Counted from the stretch's first letter, positions 35,931 to 46,841 are shown. The stretch: 52,248 nt of DNA from Nostoc sp. PA-18-2419 (GCF_005869855.1 NZ_SZNH01000035.1:1-52248); one strand, 5' to 3'. Program-made: numbers and translations. Notes: a model not told the origin generated them from the letters alone.

Positions 35931-36581
35931 TCATATCAAGTTCGGCTAATTACTTACAATATGGTTGGTTTTTTTGGTAATTGGTAATTGCTAAGAGGTG
36001 AACAGTTGTGTTTTGTTACCCATTCACCATTACCGACCTTCACGGATATCACAAGTATTTAACTGGAAATGATATGACTATTGAATTCTGTTTTCATCAA
36101 TAAAATTCTGAGGGGAGGAAGCCTCCACTCAGAATAGAAACAATTTACTGTATGACTTTTCACAGCATATGAAACAAGGTGTAAGGGTTTAGGAAAAACA
36201 CACTTGTTGGATTTTAATTTTGGAATTTCACATTCCTTCTAGCATCATCACACCCTTACTCCCGAACTTAAATAGAGTTTATAGACCCCATGAAAAGTCA
36301 GGTTACGGTATAACGGTATTAGATTGTGCTGTTATAACTTTCCCAACCACTATTTATAGTGTTATTTGAGCTTGTAGCAATACTGCAAGCTATGATGGAA
36401 TTTTTGACAGCCCATTTGTTACCGTGTTTTCAAATCTTAGCCTAAGTTTTTGCGATCGCTGAAAATTAGCAATTGTCAACTTACACAAATTTAACCAGAA
36501 AGCTAAGATTATTAAAATATATCTCACTTTTACAGATCAACTGAGTTATCCACGCAGAATGCCCCCGAAAAAGCGATCGCT
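35931..36581. other. Intergenic region before recQ
   Basis: About 650 bases. It contains one clear hairpin at 36105-36135 and two HIP1-like sites near the recQ start. No gene or RNA is recognised. Confidence 0.45.
36105..36135 (+). terminator. Hairpin downstream of the AAA-like gene pair
   Basis: ATTCTGAGGGGAGG at 36105-36118 pairs with CCTCCACTCAGAAT at 36122-36135 with one mismatch and a 3-base loop. It lies 175 bases after the stop at 35930. No T-run follows, so it may be a terminator or a stray palindromic repeat. Confidence 0.45.
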
Positions 36582-38741
36582 ATGCTTCAGTATCCCCATC
36601 TCGAACAAGCGCTAAAATATTACTTTGGTTATGATAGATTCCGCCCCGGACAACGGCAAATTATCGAAGATGCGCTGCAAAATCGGGATTTATTGGTAGT
36701 GATGCCTACAGGTGGCGGCAAATCTTTGTGTTTTCAGTTACCTGCATTAATCAAAAAAGGTTTAACTGTAGTTGTATCGCCGTTAATTGCTTTGATGCAA
36801 GACCAAGTGGAAGGACTGCGAAATAATAATGTTAGCGCCACATTTCTCAATAGTAGTTTGAATGCCTATCAGGTGCGATCGCGGGAAGAAGCCATCCTTA
36901 ATCGGAAAGTTAAATTACTTTACGTCGCCCCAGAACGTCTATTGAGTGAAAGATTTCTGCCGTTTCTCGATTTAGTCCATCATCAAATTGGCATTTCTAT
37001 TTTCGCCATTGACGAAGCACATTGCGTCTCTGAGTGGGGACACGATTTCCGTCCAGAATACCGCCAGTTGATATCTCTGCGTAAACGCTACGCTAATGTT
37101 CCTACCCTTGCCCTCACCGCCACAGCCACCGATCGCGTTCGCAGTGATATCATTCAACAATTAGGGCTGAAGCAACCCAGTATCCACATAGCCAGCTTCA
37201 ATCGCCAGAATCTTTATTACGAAGTTCGTTCTAAAACTAAGTCTGCATATGCAGAATTATTAGAACTGGTGCGGGAAAGCGAGGGTTCAGCAATTATTTA
37301 TTGTCTGACGCGCAAAAAAGTTGATGAACTCACTTTTAAACTGCAAAATGATAAAGTTTCTGCATTGCCTTATCATGCCGGATTAACTGATGAAGAACGC
37401 AGCAACAATCAAACTCGATTTATTCGCGATGATGTGCGCGTCATGGTGGCAACAATTGCCTTTGGGATGGGAATTAATAAGCCAGATGTGCGATTAGTAA
37501 TTCACTTTGATTTGCCGCGTAATTTGGAAAGTTATTATCAAGAATCAGGCAGGGCAGGAAGGGATAATGAACCTTCACGTTGTACATTTTTCTTCAGTTT
37601 TGCCGATGTGAAAACCATTGAATGGAGTATTAATCAAAAAACTGACCCCCAAGAACAATTAATAGCCAAACAACAACTGCGGCAGGTAATTGATTATGCT
37701 GAAGGTACAGACTGCCGCCGGACAATTCAGTTGGGTTATTTTGGCGAACGGTTTGCTGGAAATTGTGGTAACTGTGATAATTGCCGCAATCCTAAACCGA
37801 TGGAAGATTGGACAATTGAAGCCATGAAGTTTTTATCTTGTGTGGCGCGTTGCAAAGAAAGATTTGGCATGACGTATATTATTGATGTCTTGCGCGGTGC
37901 CAAAAGTCAAAAAATTATTTTAAATCAACACGATGAACTTTCTACCTACGGAATTGGCAAAGATAAAACTATAGATGAGTGGCGAATGCTAGCGCGATCG
38001 CTTTTACATCAAGGACTATTAGAACAAACTAGCGATGGTTACTCTGTTTTGAAACTCAACGCCCACAGTTGGGAAGTAATGCGGCGACAACGCACAGTTT
38101 CCCTGGCTGTGGCTTTAGTACAAAATATTTCTTTGACACAAACAAGTGAAAAAGCTGCGGAAGCAGAAGTCTTAATGCAGAGATTGCGATCGCTCCGCAA
38201 ACAACTTGCTGATGAACAATCTGTTCCACCTTATATTGTCTTTCAAGATTCTACCTTGAAATTGATGGCGCAGGTACAACCTAAAACAATGACTGAATTT
38301 GGTAAACTTTCCGGCGTCGGTACTCACAAACTCGCCCAATATGGCGAAAAGTTTCTCACAGAAATTCGTGCTTACCGCCAAGAAAAAGGTTTGGTAGATG
38401 CACCACAAGTTAATTTTACACCCTCTATTAGCTTACCTTCCGACACCGAAATCTTGACATTTCAATTGCATAAACAGGGTTTAAGTGTTACTGAAATTGC
38501 CCAAAAACGCAATATTCGTGCCACGACAATTATCCGTCATTTGGCAGATTTAATTGAAAAAAATCAGTCTGTAGATTTAAATCAGTTAGTATCTCTCGAA
38601 CATCAGCAAAAAATTTGGCAAGTTTTAGAAGTGCTTGGTGATATTTCTTTGACGCCAATTCGAGAACAACTAGGCGAAAGCTACAGTTTTGACGAAATTC
38701 GCTTAGTGCGGGGTAAGTGGCGGCGCGAAAATCGTAAGTAA
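36582..38741 (+). CDS. recQ: ATP-dependent DNA helicase RecQ
   Basis: The 719-residue 3'-5' helicase acts in recombination and replication-fork repair. RecA-like domain 1 has [13 protein letters not shown], Walker [11 protein letters not shown] (P-loop 42-48) and the DEAH box [20 protein letters not shown]. Domain 2 has [20 protein letters not shown] and [15 protein letters not shown]. The RQC zinc site has [12 protein letters not shown] then CGNCDNC, and an HRDC domain covers about residues 535-605. An additional C-terminal winged-helix (HTH_40-like) region contains [22 protein letters not shown] start at 36582. Identification is firm. Confidence 0.96.
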   Translation: MLQYPHLEQALKYYFGYDRFRPGQRQIIEDALQNRDLLVVMPTGGGKSLCFQLPALIKKGLTVVVSPLIALMQDQVEGLRNNNVSATFLNSSLNAYQVRSREEAILNRKVKLLYVAPERLLSERFLPFLDLVHHQIGISIFAIDEAHCVSEWGHDFRPEYRQLISLRKRYANVPTLALTATATDRVRSDIIQQLGLKQPSIHIASFNRQNLYYEVRSKTKSAYAELLELVRESEGSAIIYCLTRKKVDELTFKLQNDKVSALPYHAGLTDEERSNNQTRFIRDDVRVMVATIAFGMGINKPDVRLVIHFDLPRNLESYYQESGRAGRDNEPSRCTFFFSFADVKTIEWSINQKTDPQEQLIAKQQLRQVIDYAEGTDCRRTIQLGYFGERFAGNCGNCDNCRNPKPMEDWTIEAMKFLSCVARCKERFGMTYIIDVLRGAKSQKIILNQHDELSTYGIGKDKTIDEWRMLARSLLHQGLLEQTSDGYSVLKLNAHSWEVMRRQRTVSLAVALVQNISLTQTSEKAAEAEVLMQRLRSLRKQLADEQSVPPYIVFQDSTLKLMAQVQPKTMTEFGKLSGVGTHKLAQYGEKFLTEIRAYRQEKGLVDAPQVNFTPSISLPSDTEILTFQLHKQGLSVTEIAQKRNIRATTIIRHLADLIEKNQSVDLNQLVSLEHQQKIWQVLEVLGDISLTPIREQLGESYSFDEIRLVRGKWRRENRK

Positions 38742-39086
38742 TAATTTCAAGTTTTAGCTAATAATTTAGAATTCAGGTAGAAGGTAGTGCGTTAGAATGT
38801 TTTTTGCTCCTTTCGCCAAATATAAATTTTTTGCTGCCAAAACGTTTTAGACAAAAAGTGATAAATATTTAGATAAGCGATATATTGACTAAGCTAAAAC
38901 ACATATTCATTGCATAATCACTTGTGAGGTTCCTTGACTACCGACTGTTAACAGTCAACCGTCAGCTGTCAACAGCCAACACCAAAATATATGCTTTCTT
39001 AAATGTGAAATAGCTGATATACATCTCTCGAATTGCAATCTAGCTAAGTATTATTGCTCAAATCATCAGCTAACCAGAGGGGAACT
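38742..39086. other. Spacer between recQ and the glucosidase gene
   Basis: These 345 bases contain, near 38945-38985, several copies of TGTTAACAGTCAAC/GTCAGCTGTCAACAGCC-type words, a short repeat kind common in Nostocales. Nothing else was recognised. Confidence 0.45.
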
Positions 39087-41741
39087 ATGACGGCAGAAGA
39101 ACAACGGTTGCAAGAAGACCGCGATCGCAAAGCCTATTGGCGACGCTGGGGATCTTACGTGAGTAATCGGCAGTGGGGGACAGTGCGCGAAGACTATAGC
39201 CCCGATGGCTCAGCTTGGGACTACTTCCCCCACGACCATGCCCGATCGCGTGCTTACCGTTGGGGTGAAGATGGGATTGCCGGAATTTCTGACAATCATC
39301 AGCGGTTGTGTTTTGCGATCGCCCTGTGGAACGAGCAAGACCCAATCCTCAAAGAGCGGATGTTTGGCTTAACGGGTAATGAAGGCAATCATGGCGAAGA
39401 TGTTAAGGAATATTATTTTTTTCTGGATAACACACCAACTCATGCATACATGAAATGCTTGTACAAATATCCGCAGCAGGCATTTCCCTATACACAGCTA
39501 GTAGAAGAAAACCGTCGTCGCAGCAAGCAGGAGGCGGAATTTGAATTGCTTGATACGGGTGTATTTGACGCAGACCAGTACTTTGATGTGTTCGTCGAGT
39601 ATGCCAAAGCCTCTGCTGAAGACATATTAATTCAAATCACGATCGCTAATCGCTCTTCGGAAGCCAAGCCATTACATCTGCTGCCTTCGCTTTGGTTTCG
39701 CAATACCTGGTCATTCGATAATAGTGAAAAACCAGTGTTAAAGGTGCTGAAATCCGAGACAGATTTGAGCATCATTGAAGCGTCTCACCCTGGCATGAAG
39801 GATTATTGGCTCTACTGTCAAGGTGCAGCAGAACTTTTGTTTACTGAGAATGAAACGAATTTTGAGCGGCTGTACGGCGTGAAAAATGCCTCACCCTACG
39901 TTAAAGATGCTTTCCATGAATATCTAGTCCACGATCGCCAGGGTGCAGTGAATCCGAATCGGCTCGGCACAAAATTTGCTGCTGACTACAAATTGATGAT
40001 TCCACCGGGAGGAGAGCAAACTGTACGCTTGCGGTTGGCAGATTCATCTGGAATTGCCGAACCATTTGGCGGGGAGTTCGAGCAAATTTTTGGCGAGCGG
40101 ATCAAAGAAGCTGATGAATTCTACCAACGGATTACGCCGTTTTCTCTAGCTGACGACCAGCGCAACATCCAGCGTCAGGCTTTTGCCGGGATGTTGTGGA
40201 GCAAACAGTTTTATCTCTACATCATCGAAGATTGGCTCAAAGGTGATACGGCTACTCTAACTCCCCCCAATTCCCGTCGCAGTGTTCGCAATACTGATTG
40301 GCTACATCTGCATATTGATGATATTCTCTCGATGCCAGACACCTGGGAATATCCTTGGTTTGCTGCTTGGGATTTGGCATTTCACATGATTCCCTTGGCA
40401 ATGATTGACCCAGATTTTGCCAAGCGACAATTGCAACGCCTGACACGGGAATGGTATATGCATCCGAATGGGCAGTTGCCTGCGTATGAGTGGAAACTCA
40501 GCGATGTCAATCCACCTGTACACGCTTGGGCAGTGTGGCAAGTGTATCAGATTGAGCAGAAATTCTACGGTCACGCTGACAAACAGTTTCTCGAACGTGT
40601 ATTTCAAAAACTGCTGCTCAATTTTACTTGGTGGGTCAACCGCAAGGATGCCGACGGTAAAAATATTTTTCAGGGCGGCTTTTTAGGGATGGATAATATT
40701 GGCGTGTTTGATCGCAGTGCGCCGTTACCGACAGGCGGTGATTTAGAGCAAGCAGACGGCACAAGCTGGATGGCAATGTTTTGTATGAATATGCTGACCA
40801 TTGCCCTCGAATTGGCTATGGATGAACCCATCTACGAAGACATTGCCAGCAAATTCTTCGAGCATTTTCTACGAATTGCAGCCGCGATGGATGGCATTGG
40901 TAAAGATGAACTTGTCCTTTGGGATGAAGAGGACGGGTTTTTCTACGATGCATTGCTCTTCCCAAATGGACATCATTGCGCGATGAAAGTGCGCTCGATG
41001 GTTGGCTTGGTGCCTTTGTTCGCAGTAGGAACACTCGAACTCGAAACTCTAAAAAAACTCACCGGGTTCACAGAGCGAACCGAGTGGTTTATCAAACATC
41101 GCCCAGACCTCACATCTGGAATTGCCTGTATGCACACCGAAGGCGAACACCAGCGCCATTTACTGGCAATTTTAAATACCAAGAAGCTAAAGCGCATCTT
41201 GAGCCGGATGTTAGATGAGCGCGAGTTTTTAAGTCCCTACGGAATTCGCTCTGTATCAAAATTTCATGCCGAGCATCCATTCATGCTGCGCGTCAACGAC
41301 GAGGAGTATCAGGTAGATTACGAACCAGCTGAATCTACAAATAACTTATTTGGTGGCAATTCTAACTGGCGTGGGCCGATTTGGTTTCCGATGAATTATC
41401 TAATGATTGAAGCCTTACAGCAATTTTATCAATATTTAGGAGATGACTTCAAAGTAGAATGTCCAACTGGTTCTGGAAAATGGATGACGCTCAAAGAGGT
41501 AGCGATTGATTTGTCAAAGCGACTTGAACGGATTTTTCAACAAAATGCTGATGGCGCTCGACCTGTATACGGCGCTGTTGAGATTTTTCAGAACAATCCC
41601 CATTGGCAAAATTTGCTGACATTTAATGAATACTTTCATGGTGACAATGGTGCTGGCTTAGGGGCAAGTCATCAAACTGGCTGGACAGGAGTGATTGCAG
41701 AATTAATTCATCGGTGCGCCGAATCTTCATCGCTCGTTTAA
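39087..41741 (+). CDS. Glucosidase, GH63/MGH1-like glycoside hydrolase
   Basis: An 884-residue cytoplasmic glycoside hydrolase of the (alpha/alpha)6-barrel type, akin to mannosyl/glucosyl-glycerate hydrolases and GH63 glucosidases. The N-terminal beta-rich part has [20 protein letters not shown] and [20 protein letters not shown]. The barrel carries [17 protein letters not shown] and [15 protein letters not shown], where the acidic catalytic residues are expected, and ends [21 protein letters not shown] start it at ATG 39087, preceded by the ribosome site AGAGGGGAAC. The frame also extends 11 codons to a TTG. The substrate is unproven. Confidence 0.85.
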   Translation: MTAEEQRLQEDRDRKAYWRRWGSYVSNRQWGTVREDYSPDGSAWDYFPHDHARSRAYRWGEDGIAGISDNHQRLCFAIALWNEQDPILKERMFGLTGNEGNHGEDVKEYYFFLDNTPTHAYMKCLYKYPQQAFPYTQLVEENRRRSKQEAEFELLDTGVFDADQYFDVFVEYAKASAEDILIQITIANRSSEAKPLHLLPSLWFRNTWSFDNSEKPVLKVLKSETDLSIIEASHPGMKDYWLYCQGAAELLFTENETNFERLYGVKNASPYVKDAFHEYLVHDRQGAVNPNRLGTKFAADYKLMIPPGGEQTVRLRLADSSGIAEPFGGEFEQIFGERIKEADEFYQRITPFSLADDQRNIQRQAFAGMLWSKQFYLYIIEDWLKGDTATLTPPNSRRSVRNTDWLHLHIDDILSMPDTWEYPWFAAWDLAFHMIPLAMIDPDFAKRQLQRLTREWYMHPNGQLPAYEWKLSDVNPPVHAWAVWQVYQIEQKFYGHADKQFLERVFQKLLLNFTWWVNRKDADGKNIFQGGFLGMDNIGVFDRSAPLPTGGDLEQADGTSWMAMFCMNMLTIALELAMDEPIYEDIASKFFEHFLRIAAAMDGIGKDELVLWDEEDGFFYDALLFPNGHHCAMKVRSMVGLVPLFAVGTLELETLKKLTGFTERTEWFIKHRPDLTSGIACMHTEGEHQRHLLAILNTKKLKRILSRMLDEREFLSPYGIRSVSKFHAEHPFMLRVNDEEYQVDYEPAESTNNLFGGNSNWRGPIWFPMNYLMIEALQQFYQYLGDDFKVECPTGSGKWMTLKEVAIDLSKRLERIFQQNADGARPVYGAVEIFQNNPHWQNLLTFNEYFHGDNGAGLGASHQTGWTGVIAELIHRCAESSSLV

Positions 41742-41757
41742 GGTACTTTAAGAAAAT

Positions 41758-41816
41758 AAAATATTATCCCTTAACACTCATTAATAATTATGATGATTGT
41801 TAAGGAATAATATTTT
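41758..41816 (+). terminator. Long AT-rich terminator of the glucosidase gene
   Basis: AAAATATTATCCCTTAACA at 41758-41776 pairs with 41798-41816 at 18 of 19 positions, around a 21-base loop. It starts 16 bases after the stop codon. Confidence 0.75.
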
Positions 41817-41897
41817 ACACATTTGCAATGTTCGGATGAATAAAGAGGCTAAAAGAAAAAGTCCTCAAGCAAGTAAATTATAGTGTACTGAAATTGA

Positions 41898-43076
41898 ATG
41901 GAAAAACAAATTTCAAGTAATGGATTAACTAAAGTCCAAGTACTGATTATGGCGATCGCAGCTGGTGTTTGTGTTGCTAACATTTACTATAATCAGCCAA
42001 TCCTCAAAGATATTGCATCTTCTTTTGGAGTCAGTGAAAGCGAAGCAGGCAGTGTATCTGTGCTTTCGCAAGTTGGTTACGGTTTTGGGCTTTTCTTCTT
42101 AATCCCCTTGGGCGATAAAATTAATAAGAAAAAATTAATTCTTAGCTTACTAGCATGTTTGTTTTGTTTGTTAATACTGATGACGTTTGCCCAAAACATC
42201 GTCGAAGTTTGGATATTGAGCGTCGCAATTGGAATTGTAACCGTCTCAGCCCAGGTTATTCTGCCCTTAGCAGCAAGTATAGATAGAGTAACTACAGGTC
42301 AAACTGTAGGCAATATTTTTACTGGTCTATTGATTGGGATTTTAGGAGCAAGAGTTTTTAGTGGGTATATTGCTGAATGGTTAAGTTGGCGATATGTATA
42401 TGTATTTTCGGCAATCATGATTTTAATTATTACTGTCTTACTAAATATATATTTACCCAATATAAAAAATGAATTCACTGGTTATTATTTAGAATTATTA
42501 AAATCAACACTTTACCAATTAAAACGTTTTTCATTATTAAGAGAAGCATCTTTAATTGGTGGATTATTGTTTGGTGTTTTTTGTTCATTTTGGACAACGC
42601 TAACTTTCCATTTAAGCGGAGCGCCTTTTCATTTTCAATCTGACACAATTGGGATGTATGGTTTTGTGGCGATCGCAGGTGCGTTGATGGCCCCAGTTTT
42701 TGGTAAACTAGCGGATCGAGGTAACTCCCAACGTTCCTTAACTTTTGCTGTATCGCTGGTGATTGCAAGTTTAGTGATTGCAAAAATTGCTTCTAGTTCA
42801 GCACTGGCGATCGCTGTTGCTGTATTGTTACTAGATGTAGGTGTACAGGCAACGCAGGTTACTAATGTCGCAAGGATATACACTCTAGATGCTCAATCCA
42901 ATAGTCGCATCAACACCGTTTACATGACTACCTATTTTATCGGCGGTGCTGTGGGTACTAGCATTGGCCTATTATGCTGGAATCTTGGTGGCTGGAATTT
43001 GGTGACTTGGCAAATGTTAGTTTTTACTTTGCTTGCATTTTTTATTATCGCCAGACCTAAAATACTTAAAAAATAA
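41898..43076 (+). CDS. MFS transporter
   Basis: The 392-residue protein has about 12 hydrophobic helices of the major facilitator superfamily. The motif between helices 2 and 3 is GDKINKKKLIL (GxxxDRxGRR-like) and its C-half equivalent is GKLADRGNSQRSL. The early segment CVANIYYNQPILKDIASSFG matches a family group of small-solute or drug exporters. A substrate cannot be assigned. A terminator hairpin overlaps the stop codon region, and no gene is co-transcribed. Confidence 0.85.
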   Translation: MEKQISSNGLTKVQVLIMAIAAGVCVANIYYNQPILKDIASSFGVSESEAGSVSVLSQVGYGFGLFFLIPLGDKINKKKLILSLLACLFCLLILMTFAQNIVEVWILSVAIGIVTVSAQVILPLAASIDRVTTGQTVGNIFTGLLIGILGARVFSGYIAEWLSWRYVYVFSAIMILIITVLLNIYLPNIKNEFTGYYLELLKSTLYQLKRFSLLREASLIGGLLFGVFCSFWTTLTFHLSGAPFHFQSDTIGMYGFVAIAGALMAPVFGKLADRGNSQRSLTFAVSLVIASLVIAKIASSSALAIAVAVLLLDVGVQATQVTNVARIYTLDAQSNSRINTVYMTTYFIGGAVGTSIGLLCWNLGGWNLVTWQMLVFTLLAFFIIARPKILKK

Positions 43077-43104
43077 CCCCAACTTCTTTCAAAAGCCGGG
43101 GTTA
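43074..43104 (+). terminator. Terminator of the MFS gene
   Basis: TAACCCC at 43074-43080 pairs with GGGGTTA at 43098-43104, with an inner CTT/AAG stem. It overlaps the TAA stop codon of the MFS gene. Confidence 0.7.
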
Positions 43105-43200
43105 TATCGCTTTTAATTCTCACAAATCAAATAGATATCACTTTGTACTAATAACTATTGTTTTCTCCTCATCAAGGTGATATCTAGAAATCAGCGTCTT

Positions 43201-43368
43201 TTAAGAAAAGCTGGGCATTTCCGAGTTGGAATCTTGCAATGTTACAGCAGACGGTGATGTTACAGTGTTCTCCTTTTTAGCAGACATAATTACAGATAAC
43301 AGCTTAGGTAGCGCTACACAAACAACAGTACTAAGTAGCGTCATGAATAAACCATCTATCAAACTCAT
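43201..43368 (-). CDS. Small single-helix membrane protein, twin A (55 aa)
   Basis: The 55-residue protein starts at ATG 43368, right behind a strong ribosome site GGGGGAGATAAG. The frame could extend 15 codons upstream, but this site fixes the start. It has one membrane helix, GLFMTLLSTVVCVALPKLLS, followed by a basic KK and a polar tail rich in Ser and Thr. The pattern TL..V..C..LPKL...I..AK..........SP is shared with the 81-residue protein at 43887-44132, so the two are related. I do not know the family or a function. Confidence 0.65.
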   Translation of the reverse strand: MSLIDGLFMTLLSTVVCVALPKLLSVIMSAKKENTVTSPSAVTLQDSNSEMPSFS

Positions 43369-43597
43369 TATCTTATCTCCCCCGTTTGCAAAACTTGTAT
43401 TCACCATAATCATTAGTTTGAAGCAAAATTAGTGCAATTACTTAAAACTAGATTTTAGATTTCCTTTCTCAGATATAAGTTAAGTAAATAATATATTTTA
43501 TTTAATGGTAACTATCAATTTTTAACTATTACCTTATTTTCTACTGTCAGGTAGTAGCCACTGCTGGCAGTATAATTATTAGCACTAGACCAGTGGT

Positions 43598-43780
43598 ATG
43601 GATTCATTTAATTCTCTATTACATGAAGCTGTAACAAATGGATATAATTGGAAATTTGGAATATTGCAAAGACCGGAAAAACATATCATAGAAGACACAA
43701 AACTTTATCAGGTTCCTGAAGGTTTAGCAGAATTAGTCAGAGTGCTTGTAGGAATTCTGAGTAATAGTAATCTTAGTTGA
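43598..43780 (+). CDS. Possible small hypothetical protein (60 aa)
   Basis: A 60-codon ATG frame encodes a mixed polar/hydrophobic protein ending in an amphipathic helix LAELVRVLVGIL. No strong ribosome site is visible before the ATG and no family is recognised. It lies on the opposite strand between the two related small membrane proteins. It may be real or chance. Confidence 0.35.
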   Translation: MDSFNSLLHEAVTNGYNWKFGILQRPEKHIIEDTKLYQVPEGLAELVRVLVGILSNSNLS

Positions 43781-43796
43781 CCGAAAAGTTTTGCGT

Positions 43797-43880
43797 TAAC
43801 GTACTCCTACGGAGAAGCAATCTAACAAGAGCCTCTCGTAGAGAAGCTCACCGTTCGCGTAGCGTCTCGTAGAGAAGGTA
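43797..43880. repeat. Short dispersed repeat TCTCGTAGAGAAG
   Basis: The palindromic word TCTCGTAGAGAAG occurs twice (43834-43846 and 43865-43877) with TTCGCGTAGCG between. A CTACGGAGAAGC variant precedes it. This is a repeat kind very common in Nostoc genomes. It lies just past the stop of the 81-residue gene. Confidence 0.65.
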
Positions 43881-43886
43881 TCACTA

Positions 43887-44132
43887 TTAATTTGGAGAAC
43901 ACTTGGGACAGAAATCAGGACGAAATTTGCAGTATTGGCTACCCGTTAATGAGTAAGCTGTACAATAGGGAAAACTTGTAAGTTGAATTTTGGCTGGTTG
44001 AAATTCTGAATTGTTTGGCGACAATTGAGTAAGTTTAGTTTTATGAGCTAGAAAAATATCTACCAGTTTGGGTAGCACTATGCAGCTAGCAACGTTAACC
44101 AATGTTAGTAGTATAACGTCTGTGGAATTCAT
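43887..44132 (-). CDS. Small single-helix membrane protein, twin B with Cys-rich tail (81 aa)
   Basis: The 81-residue protein starts at ATG 44132 after the ribosome site AGAGGAGATG. The N-terminal half is a membrane helix DVILLTLVNVASCIVLPKLV followed by AHKTKLTQLSP, matching twin A at 43201-43368 in the pattern C..LPKL. The C-terminal half is different: YCTAYSLTGSQYCKFRPDFC then PKC contains four Cys and could bind a metal or form disulfides. The end of the gene runs into a dispersed repeat region, so this tail may be partly captured sequence. Family and function unknown. Confidence 0.6.
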   Translation of the reverse strand: MNSTDVILLTLVNVASCIVLPKLVDIFLAHKTKLTQLSPNNSEFQPAKIQLTSFPYCTAYSLTGSQYCKFRPDFCPKCSPN

Positions 44133-44362
44133 AGGTAATCATCTCCTCTGAAAATAGGCGATCGCTGTTGTCACTGCAAACACGATCCATAGGTTGCAGT
44201 CTATGTAAATTAATCTTAACATAAATTTTTGTAAATATTAAAGTTGGATTTCCTGGAATTATCGTACACAACAGGGAATGTGGATAATGAGCACGGTTAT
44301 TGTAGCGGAATGACAAAATAAGCTAGAAAGCGATCGCTTGAAAATCTTGATTGTAAGGTGTT

Positions 44363-46339
44363 ATGTCAAAAACTCAAACCGGGTCTTCTTTTTTATCTAA
44401 TATCAGTGAGCGAGAACGCCAAGAATTAAAGAAGTTGGTAGATTACACAAATGTGAAATCGCTACCAGAAATTTGGCCTTTGGCAGCTGAGAAATTTGGT
44501 GATGTTGTTGCCTTGCACAGCCCCCATGCTAAACCAGAAATAGTAATTACTTATACTGAATTGGCAGAGAAAATACAATTATTTGCTGCTGGGTTACAAG
44601 CATTGGGAGTAAAAGTAGGCGATCGCATTTCTTTAATTGCTGACAATAGTCCCCGGTGGTTTATTGCCGATCAAGGTATCATGACTGCTGGAGGAGTTGA
44701 TGCTGTGCGTAGCTCCCAAGCTGAAAAAGAAGAACTGCTGTTTATCATTGCCAACAGTGGTACTACAGCACTGGTACTAGAGGATTTAAAGACACTTAAA
44801 AAACTGCAAGACCGCCTCAACGATCTACCAATTCAATTTGTCATCTTACTTTCAGATGAAGCACCACCCACACAAACAACTTTAAAACTGCTAAACTTTT
44901 CCCAACTGTTGGAAATAGGAGGTGCAAATCATGATTTTGTGCCAGTTAAGCAAAATCGTGACGCCTTAGCAACTCTCATTTATACCTCTGGTACCACTGG
45001 CAAACCTAAGGGTGTGATGCTCTGTTATAGCAATTTGATGCACCAAGTGACAACATTTGGCACAGTATTGCAACCAAATCCGGGCGATACCGTTCTGAGT
45101 ATCTTGCCTTCATGGCACAGCTACGAACGAACTGTTGAATATTACCTCCTATCTCAAGGTTGCACGCAAGTTTATACTAGCTTGCGTTCTGTAAAAGCAG
45201 ATTTGAGACAATTTAAACCCAACTACATGGTGGGTGTACCGCGTTTGTGGGAATCAATTTATGAAGGAGTGCAAAAGCAGTTCCGCGAACAACCAGCCAA
45301 AAAGCAACGCCTAATTAAATTTTTATTAGGCATGAGCGAGAAATATATTAAAGCCCAGCGAGTTGCTCAGGGATTGGATTTAAATAATCTTCATGCCTCA
45401 GGTGGCGAACGATTAGCAGCTAAGATTCAAGCATCAGCTTTGTTACCCCTCCACAGCTTGGGAGAACGACTCGTTTATGCCAAAGTCCGGGAAGCCACAG
45501 GAGGAAAAGTCAAGCAGATGATTAGCGGCGGGGGTGCGCTTCCCAGACACATCGATAACTTCTTTGAAATTATTGGCGTGCAGATTTTGCAAGGCTATGG
45601 CTTGACAGAAACTTCTCCTGTGACTCATGTGCGTCGTCCTTGGCGAAATTTGATTGGTGCATCGGGGCTACCACTCCCGGCAACAGAAGCTAAAATCGTA
45701 GATCCTGAGACAAAAACGCCTTTGTCAGTAGAAAAGCGAGGCTTGGTATTGTTAAGGGGGCCGCAGATTATGCAAGGCTATTACCAAAATCCCGAAGCTA
45801 CAGCCAAAGCAATTGACCCTGAAGGTTGGTTTGATAGCGGCGATATGGGTTGGTTGACACCAGAAAATGACTTAGTGCTAACTGGGAGGGCAAAAGATAC
45901 GATTGTCTTGACGAACGGCGAAAACATCGAACCGCAGCCGATTGAAGATGCATGTTTGCGATCGCCCTACATCGATCAAATCATGCTTCTGGGTCAAGAC
46001 CAGCGCAGCTTAGGAGCCTTAATTGTCCCCAATCTTGAAGCTTTAGAAAAATGGGCAGCAACTCAAAATCTGACGCTGGATACACAAGATCGCCCGACTG
46101 ACTCATCCGGTGAAAAAATTGACCTAGAGAGTAAAATGATCCAGGATTTATTTCGCAAAGAATTAAATCGCGAAGTGCAAAATCGTCCAGGCTATCGACC
46201 AGATGACCGCATCGGGCCGTTCAAATTCATTCTGGAACCATTTTCTATCGAAAATGGCTTAATGACCCAAACATTGAAAGTTCGACGACACATCGTCGTG
46301 GAACGCTATCGCGATATTATTAACGGCATGTTTGCCTGA
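44363..46339 (+). CDS. aas: Long-chain acyl-ACP synthetase / AMP-dependent ligase
   Basis: The 658-residue enzyme activates free fatty acids. In cyanobacteria this type (Aas) recycles fatty acids released from membrane lipids onto ACP. The AMP-binding P-loop is YTSGTTGKPKGVML near residues 207-220. Further motifs are GYGLTETSPV and the GWFDSGDMGWLTPENDLVLT block, plus the hinge and Lys region GRAKDTIVLTNGENIEP. The N-terminal SLPEIWPLAAEKFGDVVALH is usual for the cyanobacterial clade. ATG start at 44363. The YlqD-like gene follows closely. Confidence 0.9.
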   Translation: MSKTQTGSSFLSNISERERQELKKLVDYTNVKSLPEIWPLAAEKFGDVVALHSPHAKPEIVITYTELAEKIQLFAAGLQALGVKVGDRISLIADNSPRWFIADQGIMTAGGVDAVRSSQAEKEELLFIIANSGTTALVLEDLKTLKKLQDRLNDLPIQFVILLSDEAPPTQTTLKLLNFSQLLEIGGANHDFVPVKQNRDALATLIYTSGTTGKPKGVMLCYSNLMHQVTTFGTVLQPNPGDTVLSILPSWHSYERTVEYYLLSQGCTQVYTSLRSVKADLRQFKPNYMVGVPRLWESIYEGVQKQFREQPAKKQRLIKFLLGMSEKYIKAQRVAQGLDLNNLHASGGERLAAKIQASALLPLHSLGERLVYAKVREATGGKVKQMISGGGALPRHIDNFFEIIGVQILQGYGLTETSPVTHVRRPWRNLIGASGLPLPATEAKIVDPETKTPLSVEKRGLVLLRGPQIMQGYYQNPEATAKAIDPEGWFDSGDMGWLTPENDLVLTGRAKDTIVLTNGENIEPQPIEDACLRSPYIDQIMLLGQDQRSLGALIVPNLEALEKWAATQNLTLDTQDRPTDSSGEKIDLESKMIQDLFRKELNREVQNRPGYRPDDRIGPFKFILEPFSIENGLMTQTLKVRRHIVVERYRDIINGMFA

Positions 46340-46382
46340 TGATTCCACCTGCCAACTAATTAAGAGTGAACGTGAAATATTT

Positions 46383-46832
46383 ATGGATGTCTCCAAATCT
46401 CATTTGCTCCTGAAACGCGTCGTCAACGTTAAAGTGATTGTTACTCCCCTGTGGAAAGAGGAAGTACAACAGCAGCTACAAGCACAGATTAATCAACTTG
46501 ATCAGCAACTACAACAGCTAGACATTGAAGGACAAAGAGCGATTAGTGCAATTCAAAAGCAGAGTTTGCAACCACCCGGTCCTCAGACCCTCCAACAAAT
46601 TGACAACATCCAACTCCAAGTCAATCAAAAGAAAAGTGAATTCCTAGAGCAGAAAAATCAGTTACTGCAAAACCTCCAGCAAGTGCAGTTTCTCCAGCAG
46701 GATCAAGAAGTCAACCAATTCCAAATGGAAGGCTTTTTCAAAGTAGAAACGGGAGATAACTTGATTAGTAAAATGCAGGTTGAAATTGTTCTGCGCGATG
46801 GCGTTGTCGAAGAAATTCGCGGCGACATTTAA
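46383..46832 (+). CDS. YlqD-like coiled-coil protein
   Basis: The protein of about 149 residues matches the YlqD family in layout. It has a short N-terminal beta part (LLLKRVVNVKVIVTPLWKEE), a long Gln/Leu-rich coiled coil (EVQQQLQAQINQLDQQLQQL and onwards), and a C-terminal beta part (FFKVETGDNLI, EIVLRDGVVEEIRG). The frame extends to a TTG that overlaps the end of aas, but the ATG at 46383 lies just before the conserved start. It is probably co-transcribed with aas. Function unknown. Confidence 0.8.
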   Translation: MDVSKSHLLLKRVVNVKVIVTPLWKEEVQQQLQAQINQLDQQLQQLDIEGQRAISAIQKQSLQPPGPQTLQQIDNIQLQVNQKKSEFLEQKNQLLQNLQQVQFLQQDQEVNQFQMEGFFKVETGDNLISKMQVEIVLRDGVVEEIRGDI

Positions 46833-46841
46833 ATTTGTCAT

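Noticed and set aside
39054-39086. TTG start for the glucosidase
   Set aside because: The ATG at 39087 has a strong ribosome site directly upstream; the extra 11 codons do.
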